Positions 1-10,477 of a stretch of DNA of 64,000 bases are shown here, piece after piece (position 1 is the first letter of the stretch; the number at the start of each line of letters is the position of its first letter). The notes under the pieces are model-generated. The model saw only the letters and a list, made by a program, of their open reading frames with translations. It did not search any database and was not told where the DNA came from. The stretch covers positions 259,833-323,832 of the forward strand of contig JXTC01000060.1 of the NCBI GenBank assembly GCA_002914845.1, read 5' to 3'. Position numbers and translations under genes: made by a program. Source of the stretch: Trema orientale (Eukaryota; Streptophyta; Magnoliopsida; Rosales; Cannabaceae).

Positions 1-440
1 TGCAAGTAAACAAGTGTGGGTGGTTTCAATGACCATCACCACATGTTAGATAGCTAGTGTTTTTGACGCAGGTGATACCGGCCATATGGTCAGAAACGAA
101 TAAAAAGATGGTTAATTTTTCTAACATAGGTGATTCCAGCCATTCAGTCAAAAATATAAATAAACAATATTGAAAATAAATAATAAGAATATAAAATACT
201 GAATTTAACGTGAACGGTTGCAAACAAGGGTCGTATACGCTACAACTCCGCTTGCTAAACAACTCAGAGTCACGGATTTTCAAGTATTTAAAATACTGAA
301 AATAACGTGGGCGGTTGTAAACAAGGGTCGTATAAGCTACAACTCAGCTTGCTAAACAACTCTTTCACATAGATTTGCGAGTAATTTAAATTGCATAATT
401 TAAATGTTGGTTGTTATATTAGTTAATAAGCACCACAAAG
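1..440. repeat. Dispersed repeat, copy A (partner at 7163-7555)
   Basis: This segment resembles 7163-7555 over most of its length. Shared landmarks in the same order are TTGCAAGTAAACA, GGTTTCAATGACCA, GACGCAGRTGAT, a phrase like CAGTCATTTGGTCAGAAAT, AATATTGAAAATAAATAAT, GAATTTAACGTGAA and AGGGTCGTAT followed by CTACAACTC and CTTGCTAA. The spacing drifts by small indels, so the copies are old. I see no coding potential. The copy reaches the window edge, so its left end is unknown. It may be a non-autonomous DNA element or a piece of an LTR; I cannot decide, because no clear terminal repeats or target duplications were found. Confidence 0.6.
194..387. repeat. 97-bp tandem duplication inside repeat copy A
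   Basis: Two head-to-tail units begin with AAATACTGAA at 194 and 291, a period of about 97 bp. Both contain ACAAGGGTCGTAT, then CTACAACTC, then GCTTGCTAAACAACTC. The partner repeat near 7400-7500 has only one such unit, so the duplication arose in this copy alone. Confidence 0.65.
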
Positions 441-605
441 ATATAGAATGTAAGAAATTGGTCCGAGGAGTAGTCAGTATCCCAAAATAATTGCTTGCTA
501 AATTTAAATGTTGGACTAATATTGTTATTTTAGTTCTTTTTTTCTTGATTAGAAAGTGATTATATTTGCGCATAATATATAATAAAATATTGCTATTTTT
601 CCATG

Positions 606-870
606 CATTAATTTGAATATTGGTAAATCAAAAGTAAATGATTATATGCATTGATAAATAAATTATATACATCGATAAATGACTTATATACTTATAGTAA
701 ATGAATTATATACATTGATAAATTAATTATTTAATATGGTAAGTAAATTATATATATTGGTAAATCAAATATATATTATTGTAAATGAATTATATATCCT
801 ATTAAATTAATTATATAACATAATAAATAAATTGTGTGTTGGTAAATCAATTATATACATGAATATATCT
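606..870. repeat. Degenerate AT-rich minisatellite
   Basis: A run of imperfect units of about 25-30 bp built on TAAATNAATTATATACATTGA, with frequent GGTAAAT variants. The units differ at many positions, indicating an old array. No gene overlaps it. Confidence 0.55.
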
Positions 871-3800
871 AATTAACTTAATGGAGGTATAATAGTAAAC
901 TCTAATCATTACAACTTAAAAAGGGATATTCAATTATACATACCTTAGAAAAGAGGCATGTGATATAGTTTCCTCTCAAATATATGCTCATTATGGCATT
1001 TTTTTTTATTTATATTTCAACAATCCTGTTTTTTCATTTTTATTTCACCAAATACTTGCCTTTTAGTTATACATTTCATCTCTAAAATATGTGTGCTACA
1101 CATTTACTAATTTATGGTGAAAATATTTACTATGTTTTACATTTACAGTGTATTTATATCTATTATATACATTGTGAAATGCATCAATTTTTAGGTATAA
1201 CTTCTATTCATGAAATGTATACTACTTTGTAAAATTTCATCATGTATAAAATACAAATTGGTACAAATAAATCAGAGATAAAAAGCAGATATTTATGTTA
1301 ATATACTTTAAAAAATTGTACTTTCCCCTTCTTTTAACTATTTTTTGAGTGTTTATGAAAACGAAAATCTCCATTTTTATCCTGAGTTTTTATAATAAAC
1401 ATTTTGTTTTTACAAGTTGATTTAGTGAATGGCCCCTTTTTAACATGAGTCGCAAAATGATCGTTTCATAAAATACATTGCCATTTATCAAAAGAATTAG
1501 TTTCTTTCATTTAGGTGAATTTTTCTTTTTCACCCTCATATATTTAATGTCTTTTATCTCCAGAAAAAATTTTCTTCTTCTCTCTAATGTTTTTATTCTC
1601 TCTTTAGTTTCTTTTCTGTCAAGTTTGTGAGCTCTTCTCTTTCTCTCTCTAGAACTTTAACTCCAGTTCGCAATAATTTTTCGATGTCTTCGATGGCGAT
1701 TATGCGACATCTTTTCCAGCAATGCTTCGACATCTTTTCCGGTTCAAGTTTATTTAGGTTTCTCGTATATGTTGCCTGTTTATCGCTCTAGCTCCCATTT
1801 TTCTCTATGTTTTCCTTTTAAATCTGCCAGTGCGACTCTGATACCGAGGTTATTCTTCCAGCATTGGAACTTCAACTGTGATTCTTCAAATAATTCTTGC
1901 CATACGTTTATGCTGATTTTATTTTCCAGTGATTTTTATATTTTTGGTTCTTGTCTGGATTTTTTTTTTTTTTGGATGATTTAGTTGTAATCAAATTTAT
2001 ATTCAGATTAGTTTTTTATTTGGTTAGATCATTTTTCAGTATTATATATTTAATTTTCTAGTTCAATTTTTAGTTTCTACAGATGAGTTTTTTATTTTTT
2101 AATTCTTTTTTAAATAATTTCTTAAGGGAATTAAATTAATAACTAGCCAAATTAGCTACAAGAAAAGTACAAATTTCTAAAGAAAATAGAAATTTCTCCC
2201 AAGATAAATCTATATCATTCTAACCCTAGTAAGATTATGGACTATCATATACTTATTACAAGAAATATGATTGCACATACTATCTCCCACTAATGGAAGA
2301 AAAACTCCTTCAATATGTCTATCAGTAGACGCTACAGTAGGTTACCCTTCACAACATCCTTTAGAAAATGCCAAGTAGACCTTCCTTGACATCGTCCATT
2401 AGTAAACGTGTAATGACGTATGCTTCAAGCCTCTATTAGGCCTTAGTCCACAGACTTATGACTTTTATACACGGATCGTTGTCGTCATTCACTTTTATTG
2501 CATCTTATGGGCCCTGTAAACCTTAAGGATTTTCTTTCCTGTCCTCAATTCTACTTGAACCCAATACCTTTCAGCTAAGTATACAAGCCATTTTTAAAAT
2601 AGAGGTCTTGGGTTCAATTGGATGGCTATATAGTGTTCATAATTGTGTGTGATGCCGAAAACAAAGGGGGTTATTCCATATCGCGCATTCTGGCTGATGT
2701 CAAGAGCCCACACGCTCCTGATGAGGTACTTAAGGGTAATTAGTCGACTTACTTGAAGTAACCAGATTAGTTTTATCAGTAACTCTTGGTTATTCCAAGT
2801 AATTTGACTGATTACCTCGAATACTTTTAAAAAGAACTCAATTTTAAAAAATTGTATTTTTCTAAATATTTTCAAAATGAGTATTTTTCTAAATCAGTCT
2901 AGAATTTTTTAGAAATTCCAGCATTTGGGACATTTTCAAAATTTTAACAAAGCAAATTCTTGAGAATTTTTTCTCAAGAGTTTGAATGATATCGTGTGAA
3001 AATAAGCCAAGAAATCTTGTTTGAATGTTTAAAGTTGTTGGATTAGTAACAACAAATAGTGCTAGTAAGTGATCGGCAGAAAATGACAGTTTAATGAGAG
3101 AGTAGTGTTCCTTAATGTGTAACAGAAGCCGAAAAATCTAATACTTTCTTCTCTTCCTATAAGCTTCTTATGGTTTTTGAATTAGGAATATAAAAAGAGA
3201 AAGAACAGGAGGAAATTTTAGATGAAACAATTTAAAATACCAGCTGTGGTTATACCCTTTGATTTCACAACATGCGAAGTTTCCATTACGACTAGGTATA
3301 ATATGACTAATATTCTCAACATTATGAGAGTTTTGCTCTAAAAAAATAAGTTCATGGTTAATTTTACTAAATTAGTTGAATTTAAGGAGCTTTTATTTCA
3401 ACAAAAAAAAAAATAAAGAGTTGAGAGTTAATTTTACTAAATTAGTTGGTCTTGAGGGGATTTTAGAATTAAATATTTTTTTTTAGAGATTAGAGGGAGG
3501 AATTCAAGTTTTGTAAAAATGATAAAGAGGATTATAAAGTAAAAGTACTAATCTAACCCTAACAGTTAGGACATATAGTATGCCCTTATAAATTAAATAA
3601 GTTACCTGATTTTATTGAAATCCAGCAAAGAAAAAAAAGAAACGAAAAAGAAAATTGGACGATGAGGAATATTGATGAGTATATGATCTAGATAAATATA
3701 GATAATAATTTAGTTTCAATATAGTATAATATAAAGTAACTTTTATATTCCTTCAAAAGTAAACTTTTATTTATATATAATATATATAATAAATATATAT

Positions 3801-4255
3801 AATATATATCTCGATCTAATAACTATTATAATTTAAATAACTAGAAAAAAATAATAAAACTATTTAATATTTTTCTCTATCTATTTTTTACTGTAAAGAG
3901 ACATATCTAATCGACTTTAATTCGAGAAAATAATAACTATAAATAAGGAAAAACAAAAAATACCTACCGAATTGCTGCCCCGTATATATAGCTCTACATG
4001 TTTGTATTATATTCTATTCTATCCTATATAATAACACCTTTTCATTTTTTTTTTTTTTTAATTTTCTTTTATTTCTCCATCTCCACGGACAGCGCTCCAC
4101 TCTCGCTCGCTTTCTCTCTAGGTCGGTAAAAATTGTGTTAGGGTTTTGTTTTGTTAAAGTTGGGAATCTATATATAAAATAAATAGGGTTTAGGCTTTGA
4201 GATCTAAAGCTAAATTGCGTGTATTTCCTTCCATCTTCAGATAAGATAAGAGACG
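871..4255. other. AT-rich intergenic region upstream of the cystatin-like gene
   Basis: No supportable gene. Open frames here are short and lack family resemblance. 1950-2130 and 3340-3990 are T- or A-rich low-complexity DNA, with an ATATATAATA stretch near 3770-3820. At 2570-2625 the plus strand has a tRNA-like A-box-like CAGCTAAGTATA and a B-box-like GGGTTCAATTGG, a weak hint of a SINE. The last 250 bp before 4256 are CT-rich and include an AGGGTTTTG element. They should contain the promoter and 5' leader of the downstream gene, but I could not place a TATA box with confidence. Confidence 0.5.
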
Positions 4256-4796
4256 ATGACGACTCATCGTGATCTCGATGATGATGAGTATCATCCGTCA
4301 ACTGGCGGTATTTTCCCCTTTTGATTTTGAACAATTTTTCTTTTTTTTTTTTTTTTTTTTTTTTTGTTTTTAATTACTGATTTTGTCTTCTTCTTCTCTT
4401 TTTTTTTTTTTGAAAAATTGAGCTTGATCTTTCTGGATTTCGTTCGTTTGCAGTGTTTTCCACCAATCCATATCTTGCGGCCTACTCCCAACAAGTCGAA
4501 GCATCTGAGGTATATGTTTTGTTTTTATTTTTTAAAAATAATTTTGTAGTTTATTTTTATTTTTATTTTTATTATTATTATGTTCATGAAACTGTTTTCC
4601 TTTTCCCTTTTTTTTTTTTTGGGGAAAAAATTTAGGGATTTTATCTTGATTATGATGCTCTTCCAAGCAAGTGTCGCCACTATGCCACGTTTCGTCCCGT
4701 TCCACCTACGAATGAAAGGGTTGTAGCTGGGGCTCATTTTGGACTTGGAATCTATAACGCTAATCATGTTTGCTACCACCCTTTCCTTTGCCTCTT

Positions 4797-4833
<37 letters not shown>

Positions 4834-5086
4834 CTGCAAATTTGTAAGTTTATAATTATGTCATGTATATATAATCTGCATATTATTAACGTTTCAGAGG
4901 GGTAGTAATCTGAGGCTTGCAAGGATTGTGAGAGCTAATTCGGAGCAGGTAGCAGGAATGATGTATTATATAACGTTGCAGGCCACCGACGGATGCTTCT
5001 ATGAACTCAAGGTTAGGTCTTTGTGTAGGAATCTCCACTATGTGATGTTCAGGCCTGCTAAGCATTATCAACCTCGTCAACAGTAG
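4256..5086 (+). CDS. Cystatin-fold (phytocystatin-like) small protein, 4 exons
   Basis: Exons 4256-4307, 4454-4509, 4636-4767 and 4898-5086 join through GT-AG introns into 429 nt (142 aa) with all phases matching. The last exon aligns with the conserved cystatin strand: LARIVRANSEQVAG followed by YYITLQA matches the F-A-R-V-V-K..Q-V-V-A-G..L-T-L-E-A pattern of phytocystatins. Cystatins inhibit papain-like cysteine proteases through a QxVxG hairpin. Here that site reads E-Q-V-A-G, so the first Gln is replaced, and the C-terminal Pro-Trp loop is replaced by Ser-Leu. There is no signal peptide; the N terminus is acidic and hydrophilic. Inhibitory activity is therefore doubtful, and a divergent cystatin/monellin-fold role is equally likely. 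All three introns carry long T runs (4341-4364, 4607-4620, 4801-4829). The start is the first ATG giving an open exon 1. Confidence 0.8.
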
Positions 5087-5592
5087 TAGGGTATTAAAAG
5101 TATTATTATTATTTTGGATATTAATACAGACTCTGTTATTCGAGATCTGTGTTAGTCGTAGTCGACATTTGTTTTAAGTTTCTAGTTATCCATTAGACCT
5201 ATAATGGAATAGGCTAATGTCTTTTGTTTATGTATGCTTTTAATTAAGTTTCCAGCTATCCACTACTAGAACTTATCATATAATGTTTCATGTTAGTGAA
5301 CTTAATGCATATGCTGCTATTTGAGACCTGCCTCTATACCGTTGTAATTCAATCTTGTTTTGGGATCTTGATCAAGTTTTAAGATTCCGCATCAAACATA
5401 GTTAATAACTTATTCTTATATCCTCCCAGCAGCCCTCTGAATTGAACCTGTGTGATGAATAGGGCTCCATTATTTAAATCTGTGATTTGAGAATTCTTTT
5501 TATACGGAATTCATGTGTGTTATTTTGGCTGGAATTTTATCTGTTTTCTATTGACTTGTAGCTCCAAAAGGTTATTTTTGAGCTGACTATTA

Positions 5593-5624
<32 letters not shown>

Positions 5625-5830
5625 TGGTTTTAGCCTCCTTTTTCGGTATATATAAAGTGATTAATCTTTAAGAGAGTGTAAGATGTGTGTGTTATATATA
5701 TAATGTGTATTTAGAAGCTCTCTTTATCTAAAATTAGGCAAATGGTACTTAGTGAACCATTTTTGGATTTGATACTTAGTAGAAGGAAAGTCTTCTAAGG
5801 AAAAGATCATTCTTATAAAATATTTTCAAG
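5087..5830. other. 3' flank of the cystatin-like gene, intergenic
   Basis: This contains the presumed 3' UTR, with ATTATTATTATT at 5101-5112. I could not place the poly(A) site. There is a TA microsatellite at about 5590-5626, which reappears in shorter form near 6990-7006 beside a similar phrase (GTAACTCCAAAAGGTTA / GTAGCTCCAAAAGGTTA and GCCTCCTTTTTC). That suggests a local duplication of this flank. No gene is visible. Confidence 0.5.
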
Positions 5831-6577
5831 TTGAATCCCGTGGCCATTCGATACATATCCTCGTATGTCACCATTCCGATTCTGTTACTACTCATTAGCA
5901 TTTATCGTGACCATCTTCGATTCAACTATAGAGCTTTTCTTCTTCTTCTTCCTCTTCCTCCATGGCTTCCTCCATCTCTCTCTCCCACCTATTCCACCCT
6001 TAGGTTAAGAGGCAAAACTGAGTTTATAAAGGACTCCAACCATCAATGAATCCTAGCTATCCATTCTATTTGATCAATGACCAAAAATGGCTCTTGAAAA
6101 CCTAGTTGGACGAGGGTGTGGCACCGTTTTGGACTCGCGCTGTAGCACGTGAGCTATTGGAAATTAAGTGCAGCATTTCTGGGGTTGGCGTTGCGGCACC
6201 ATGGACTAGTGCTATGGTGCCAACATTTTGCTTCAAATGGCGTTGTGGCGCCGGTTCTAGCTTAGATGGCATCTTGGCGCCAACGGCTGGCATTGCGGTG
6301 CCAACACACGAGTCCAAATGGCAATTTTGGATCTTTTAGGCTATCTGTCGACTACCCTTCGCTTCCTCTCGACTGCTCCTCTGTTTTAGTGGCTCTTTTG
6401 CTACTTTTTTTGCACCGTTTTTGGTTAAAACACCCCCAAAACCATTTTTGCTTCACTTACTACACCAAAACACAATTAAAATGTCAAAATAACACACATT
6501 AAATTGAAAAAAAGTAAAACATTGCAAAATCAAATGCAATTAAGCACAAGATAACTCTATTTTCATAGAGTTATCGA
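5831..6577 (-). mobile_element. LTR-like remnant, gypsy-related, copy 1
   Basis: This is related to 12300-13340. Its right end carries a perfect 10-bp inverted repeat, ATAACTCTAT-TTTC-ATAGAGTTAT (6551-6574), which matches in position and sequence the imperfect hairpin at 13287-13309 in the other copy. Both contain a GC-rich core of repeated GGCGCC/GCACC-type words (6110-6310 here) in otherwise AT-rich DNA, and both have CT-rich CTTCTTCTTCTTCC-like tracts at similar distance. Minus orientation is inferred from copy 2. Open frames in the GC-rich core overlap in several frames and show no family resemblance, so I do not call them genes. The left boundary is uncertain. Confidence 0.45.
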
Positions 6578-7162
6578 GCGTCTTTCGCTACCAGGCAATC
6601 CATACGAGAATGCTCTCGCCAATAACAGTCGACATGGCTTCTAGAAAAGCTTTTAACAACCACCTCCCAATCATTCTTCCTAAGAACAATCAAGTCACCA
6701 CTTTTCTTATGTATTTTTATACATATACTTATATAGTAGTTTTAAATTATGTACCCAATATATAGATTTTTATATTGGGTATATAATATTTTACATATAG
6801 TATACATACTTATGTACTAATTATTTTGCTATAACATATGAAATATTGATATTTACTTAAAATAGGCCCAAAATTCGGTCATTTTGCTATAAGACCCTTC
6901 CTTTTCTATGCATTTCATTTCATGGCTGAAATTTTATTTGGTATCTATGAACTTGTAACTCCAAAAGGTTACTTTTGAGTTGACTATTTTCTATATATAT
7001 ATATATTAGCCTCCTTTTTCAACATACATGTTGCTCAGGAGTGCTTTTTTGGTAATATGATTAGAGAGAAATTAATAAACAAGATAGTGGTAGAATTGCA
7101 AAAAATGACGCGGAAATCCAATTGCATGTGTCAGAAAATTATAGGTGTCTTTGACAGCATAA
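6578..7162. other. Intergenic, nothing recognised
   Basis: AT-rich sequence with a phrase like CAAAATTCGGTCATTTTGCTATA at about 6869 that recurs loosely near 18770 and 27040, probably from one repeat family. A short TA microsatellite lies near 6990-7006. No gene, RNA or terminal repeat could be supported. Confidence 0.4.
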
Positions 7163-7555
7163 CTTGCAAGTAAACAGTTATGGGAGGTTTCAATGACCAA
7201 CGCCACGTTTTAGATATTTAGTATTTCTGACGCAGATGATATCAGTCATACGGTTAGAAACAAACAAAAAAATGGTTAGTTTTTCTGACACATGTGATTT
7301 CAGTCATTTGGTCAGAAATATAAATAAATAATATTGAAAATAAATAATTAGAAAGTTAGATCTTTGACAGAGGTAATTCTAGCCATATTGTCCAAGATAA
7401 AAGAAAATAAAAGTGTTGAATTTAACGTGAATGAGGGTCGTATGCACTACAACTCAACTTGCTAAGCGACTCAAAATCACAGGTGTACGAGTATGTAAAG
7501 TGTAGAATTTAAATGTCAGTGGTTGTGTTAACACAATATTATATATAGTTAGCAC
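7163..7555. repeat. Dispersed repeat, copy B (partner at 1-440)
   Basis: Same landmarks and order as 1-440, but with a single copy of the 97-bp unit and an extra GACAGAGGTAATTC phrase at about 7358. It lies directly beside the end of the copia remnant, so one of the two may have inserted next to or into the other. Confidence 0.6.
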
Positions 7556-8885
7556 CCTGCAAATATTTAGAGTAATATAAAATAATAGAGTGAGTAGCTT
7601 GACATTTCCAAGACCTGCATATCCAGTTCTTATGGTTATGTTCATTTTGGCCTTGAACATCTCTGCCTGGTTCTGTAAGAGTTTCTAAAGAATTAAGCCC
7701 TTATAATTCCTATTTGAAGCGGCCCCACTTCTCTCTCACATAGGTGATTTCTTAGATATGAGTAATCCGCATTATTCCGCTCGGTTTCCCGACGCATAAG
7801 AATCATTAAAAGCATTTGCTTATCCTATTTCTTACGAGCATCATTGTTTTTCATCATAGGAATGGACATTAAGGTAATACCCTCACAGGAGGATAACCCC
7901 CACAGTGATCCAATTAAGTCTTTATAATTAGGTTGTCCCTTTGAACCTAGATCTTGGGATCTCCAGTCAACTAGGTTGGGTTTCTATTATATTGACTTTA
8001 TTTCATGGGCTTTAGTCCCGTTCCTCTCGATGATTTGTCAACTAGCTCACTGTTTAACCCTTTGGTTAGTGGATCTGCCAGGTTATCCTTAGACTTCACA
8101 TAGTCTATAGAAATAACTCCCCTTGAGAGTAGTTGTCTAATGGTATTATGTCTACGACGTATATGTCTAGACTTACCATTATACATGTTACTCTGTGCCC
8201 TTCCAATAGCCGATTGACTATCGCAATGTATAGATATTGGCGACACAGGCTTAGGCCAATCTGGAATATCTTCTAAGAAATGGCGTAGCCATTCAGCCTC
8301 TTCTCCACATTTATCTAAAGCTATAAACTCAGATTCCATCGTAGATCGGGCTATAATCGTTTGTTTTAAAGATTTCCATGATACAGCTGCTCCAGCTAGT
8401 GTGAACACATACCCACTAGTAGACTTTGAGTCTTTTATATCAGATATCCAGTTTGCATCGCTGTATCCTTCTAAAACTGCAGGATATCTGTTGTACTGTA
8501 GTCCATAGTCACGAGTATATCGTAAGTACCTAAGTACTTTTATAATTCATTTCCAATGCTCAGCACTTGGATTACTTATATATCTACTCAGTCTACTGAC
8601 TGTGTAGGCTATATCTGGCCTTGTGCAACTCATCAAGTACATCAGACTACCAATCACTCTTGAGTATTCTACTTGAGAAACACTCTCACCTTTATTCTTA
8701 AAAAGGTGGTGACTCATATCTATTGGTATTCTGGATACTCCAGAATCATCTTTGTTGAATTTCTCCAAAATTTTGTCCACATAATGTGACTGATTAAGTA
8801 TGAGTCCATCAGTCATTCTTGTAATTTTAATTCCCAAAATTACATCAGCTAGACCCATATCTTTCATACCACCATTACAAAACAA
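7556..8885 (-). pseudogene. Ty1-copia 3' end: RT C terminus and RNase H, truncated
   Basis: Reading the minus strand from 8885, one frame encodes the C-terminal part of a copia reverse transcriptase (KDMGLADVILGIKI, then LMYLMSCTRPDIAYTVSRLS) and continues into RNase H ([28 protein letters not shown], a KSRHI-type motif, [11 protein letters not shown]), ending near 7998. A single in-frame TGA at 8547-8549, after HWK, interrupts an otherwise continuous frame of about 296 codons. Catalytic RT motifs, integrase and gag are missing because the element is cut at 8885. Sequence down to about 7560 looks like the non-coding 3' region. No intact LTR end was identified. Confidence 0.8.
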
Positions 8886-9000
8886 GGTTCTTCATAAACT
8901 ACTTGAACCAAACATCTCCCACCAATGTGGGACTCTAATTTTTTTCTTTCATTTTTCCATTTCAACGGTGCACTTTTGAGCAACTATTTCTCATTCATCC

Positions 9001-10477
9001 GTGCACCATTTTGAGAGTGTGAATATACAAAATCGATGTCCTCGCGGAGGAGAACAAGAATTCACCAAGACCTTTCATCAACAAGATGTGGGTCCCACTC
9101 AATTTTTAGCTTCAAAATGGTTCATGAAAATGAGTTTTATAACACAAAAATTAGACTTCTCAATATATATAGGCTTCCAAGCCCAAGATAAGCCCAAAGT
9201 CTTAACCCAATTCTTAGCCCATTTTCTAACACTTTTTATGAAAGAGAATCCATGTGCTTTTTATATTCATTGTTTTGCTTATCAACTCCAATTGGCTCTT
9301 ATAGCCGTGGCTAAAAAGGATATTCACATTGCATCTTTCTTTAGTTTGGTTAAATATGATGAATGTTATTAAAGCTTTAGCAAAACATTATGATATTCTT
9401 AAAATATACAAGCTATTGAAAATGTTAAAGTACTTCAAAGTGGTGAGATTTTAAGTAGGAGAGGTTTGAATCAACATACTACTCTTAAGCATCCAGTAGA
9501 CACATGTTGGGGCTCTCATTATAATACTTTAGTGAGTTTGATTTTCATGTTTTCATCAATGGTTAAAGGTTCTTGAAAACGTTGCTGATGATAGATCAAA
9601 TTCTGGACAAAGATGTGAAGCTGATACTTTATTAGAGTTCATGCAGTCATTTGATCATTTTATATCTAGTCTACATTTCATGAAAAACATATTAGGTATT
9701 ACAAATGATTTGTCAAAGGCATTACGGAGAAAGGATCAAGACATTGTGAATACTATGGTTTTAGTGAAAGTACGTAAATAATGGTTCCAAATGATGAGGG
9801 AGAATGAGTGGGATGTTTTTTTATGACCAAGTCTCTTCATTTTGTGCTAAACATAACATCAAAATTCCCGATATGGTTTCGGTCTTTAAATCTCGAGGTA
9901 GATCATGTCGTAAAGCTGAAGAAATCACAAATTTACATCACTTCTGCGTGGATACATTCTATTCAGTTATTGATATGCAGCTTCAAAAATTAAATGAGCA
10001 TTTCAATGAGGTAAATACTGAATTGCTTCTTTGTGTTACTTGTTTATGCCCAAATGATTTATTCTCTGCTTTTAACAAGGATAAGCTAATCCAACTTGCT
10101 AAGTATTACTCAAAAGACTTTTCTGAAATAGATATCATGACACTTGAGGATCAGCTCGAAACTTATATTATTGACATGCATTCATCTAATGAGTTTACAG
10201 ATTTAAAATGCATAAGTAAGCTAGCACAAAAGATGGTTCAGACAAGAAAAATGATGTGTATCCATTAGTTTATAGAATATTGACGTTGGCATTAATCTTA
10301 TCTATTGCTACTACTTCTGTTGAGAGGGTATTTTCTTCTATGAATATTGTTAAGAATGAATTGTGTAATCAAATAGGAGATGAATGGATGAATAACAATT
10401 TATTTGTGTATATATTGAGAAAGAAATTTCCGACAATATTGATAATAAATCTATTATGCAGCGATTTCAAGGCATGA
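9001..10477 (+). pseudogene. hAT-superfamily transposase pseudogene (ZMYM1/DUF4371-like)
   Basis: Pieces in all plus-strand frames follow the order of plant hAT transposases related to zinc-finger MYM-type protein 1. 9001-9372 includes FYIHCFAYQLQLALIAVAKK, typical of the RNase-H-like catalytic region. 9500-9790 gives TCWGSHYNTL-like and SFDHFISSLHFMKNILGITN segments. 9804-10268 continues with PDMVSVFKSRGRS. 10256-10477 holds the C-terminal dimerisation motif ATTSVERVFSSMNIVKNELC. Several stops and frameshifts separate these pieces, and a large stretch between the N-terminal and catalytic parts is missing. It lies in the opposite orientation to the neighbouring copia fragment. No terminal inverted repeats were found. 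Confidence 0.8.

Noticed and set aside
2594-2875. 93-codon minus-strand frame
   Set aside because: No recognisable motif, AT-rich composition and no splice or homology support.
4291-4839. Lys-rich minus-strand frames across the cystatin-like gene
   Set aside because: They translate antisense poly-A runs of the intron T tracts.
6102-6502. Overlapping open frames in the GC-rich part of the LTR-like region
   Set aside because: Frames open on both strands follow from GC-rich repeated words. There is no homology and no gene structure.
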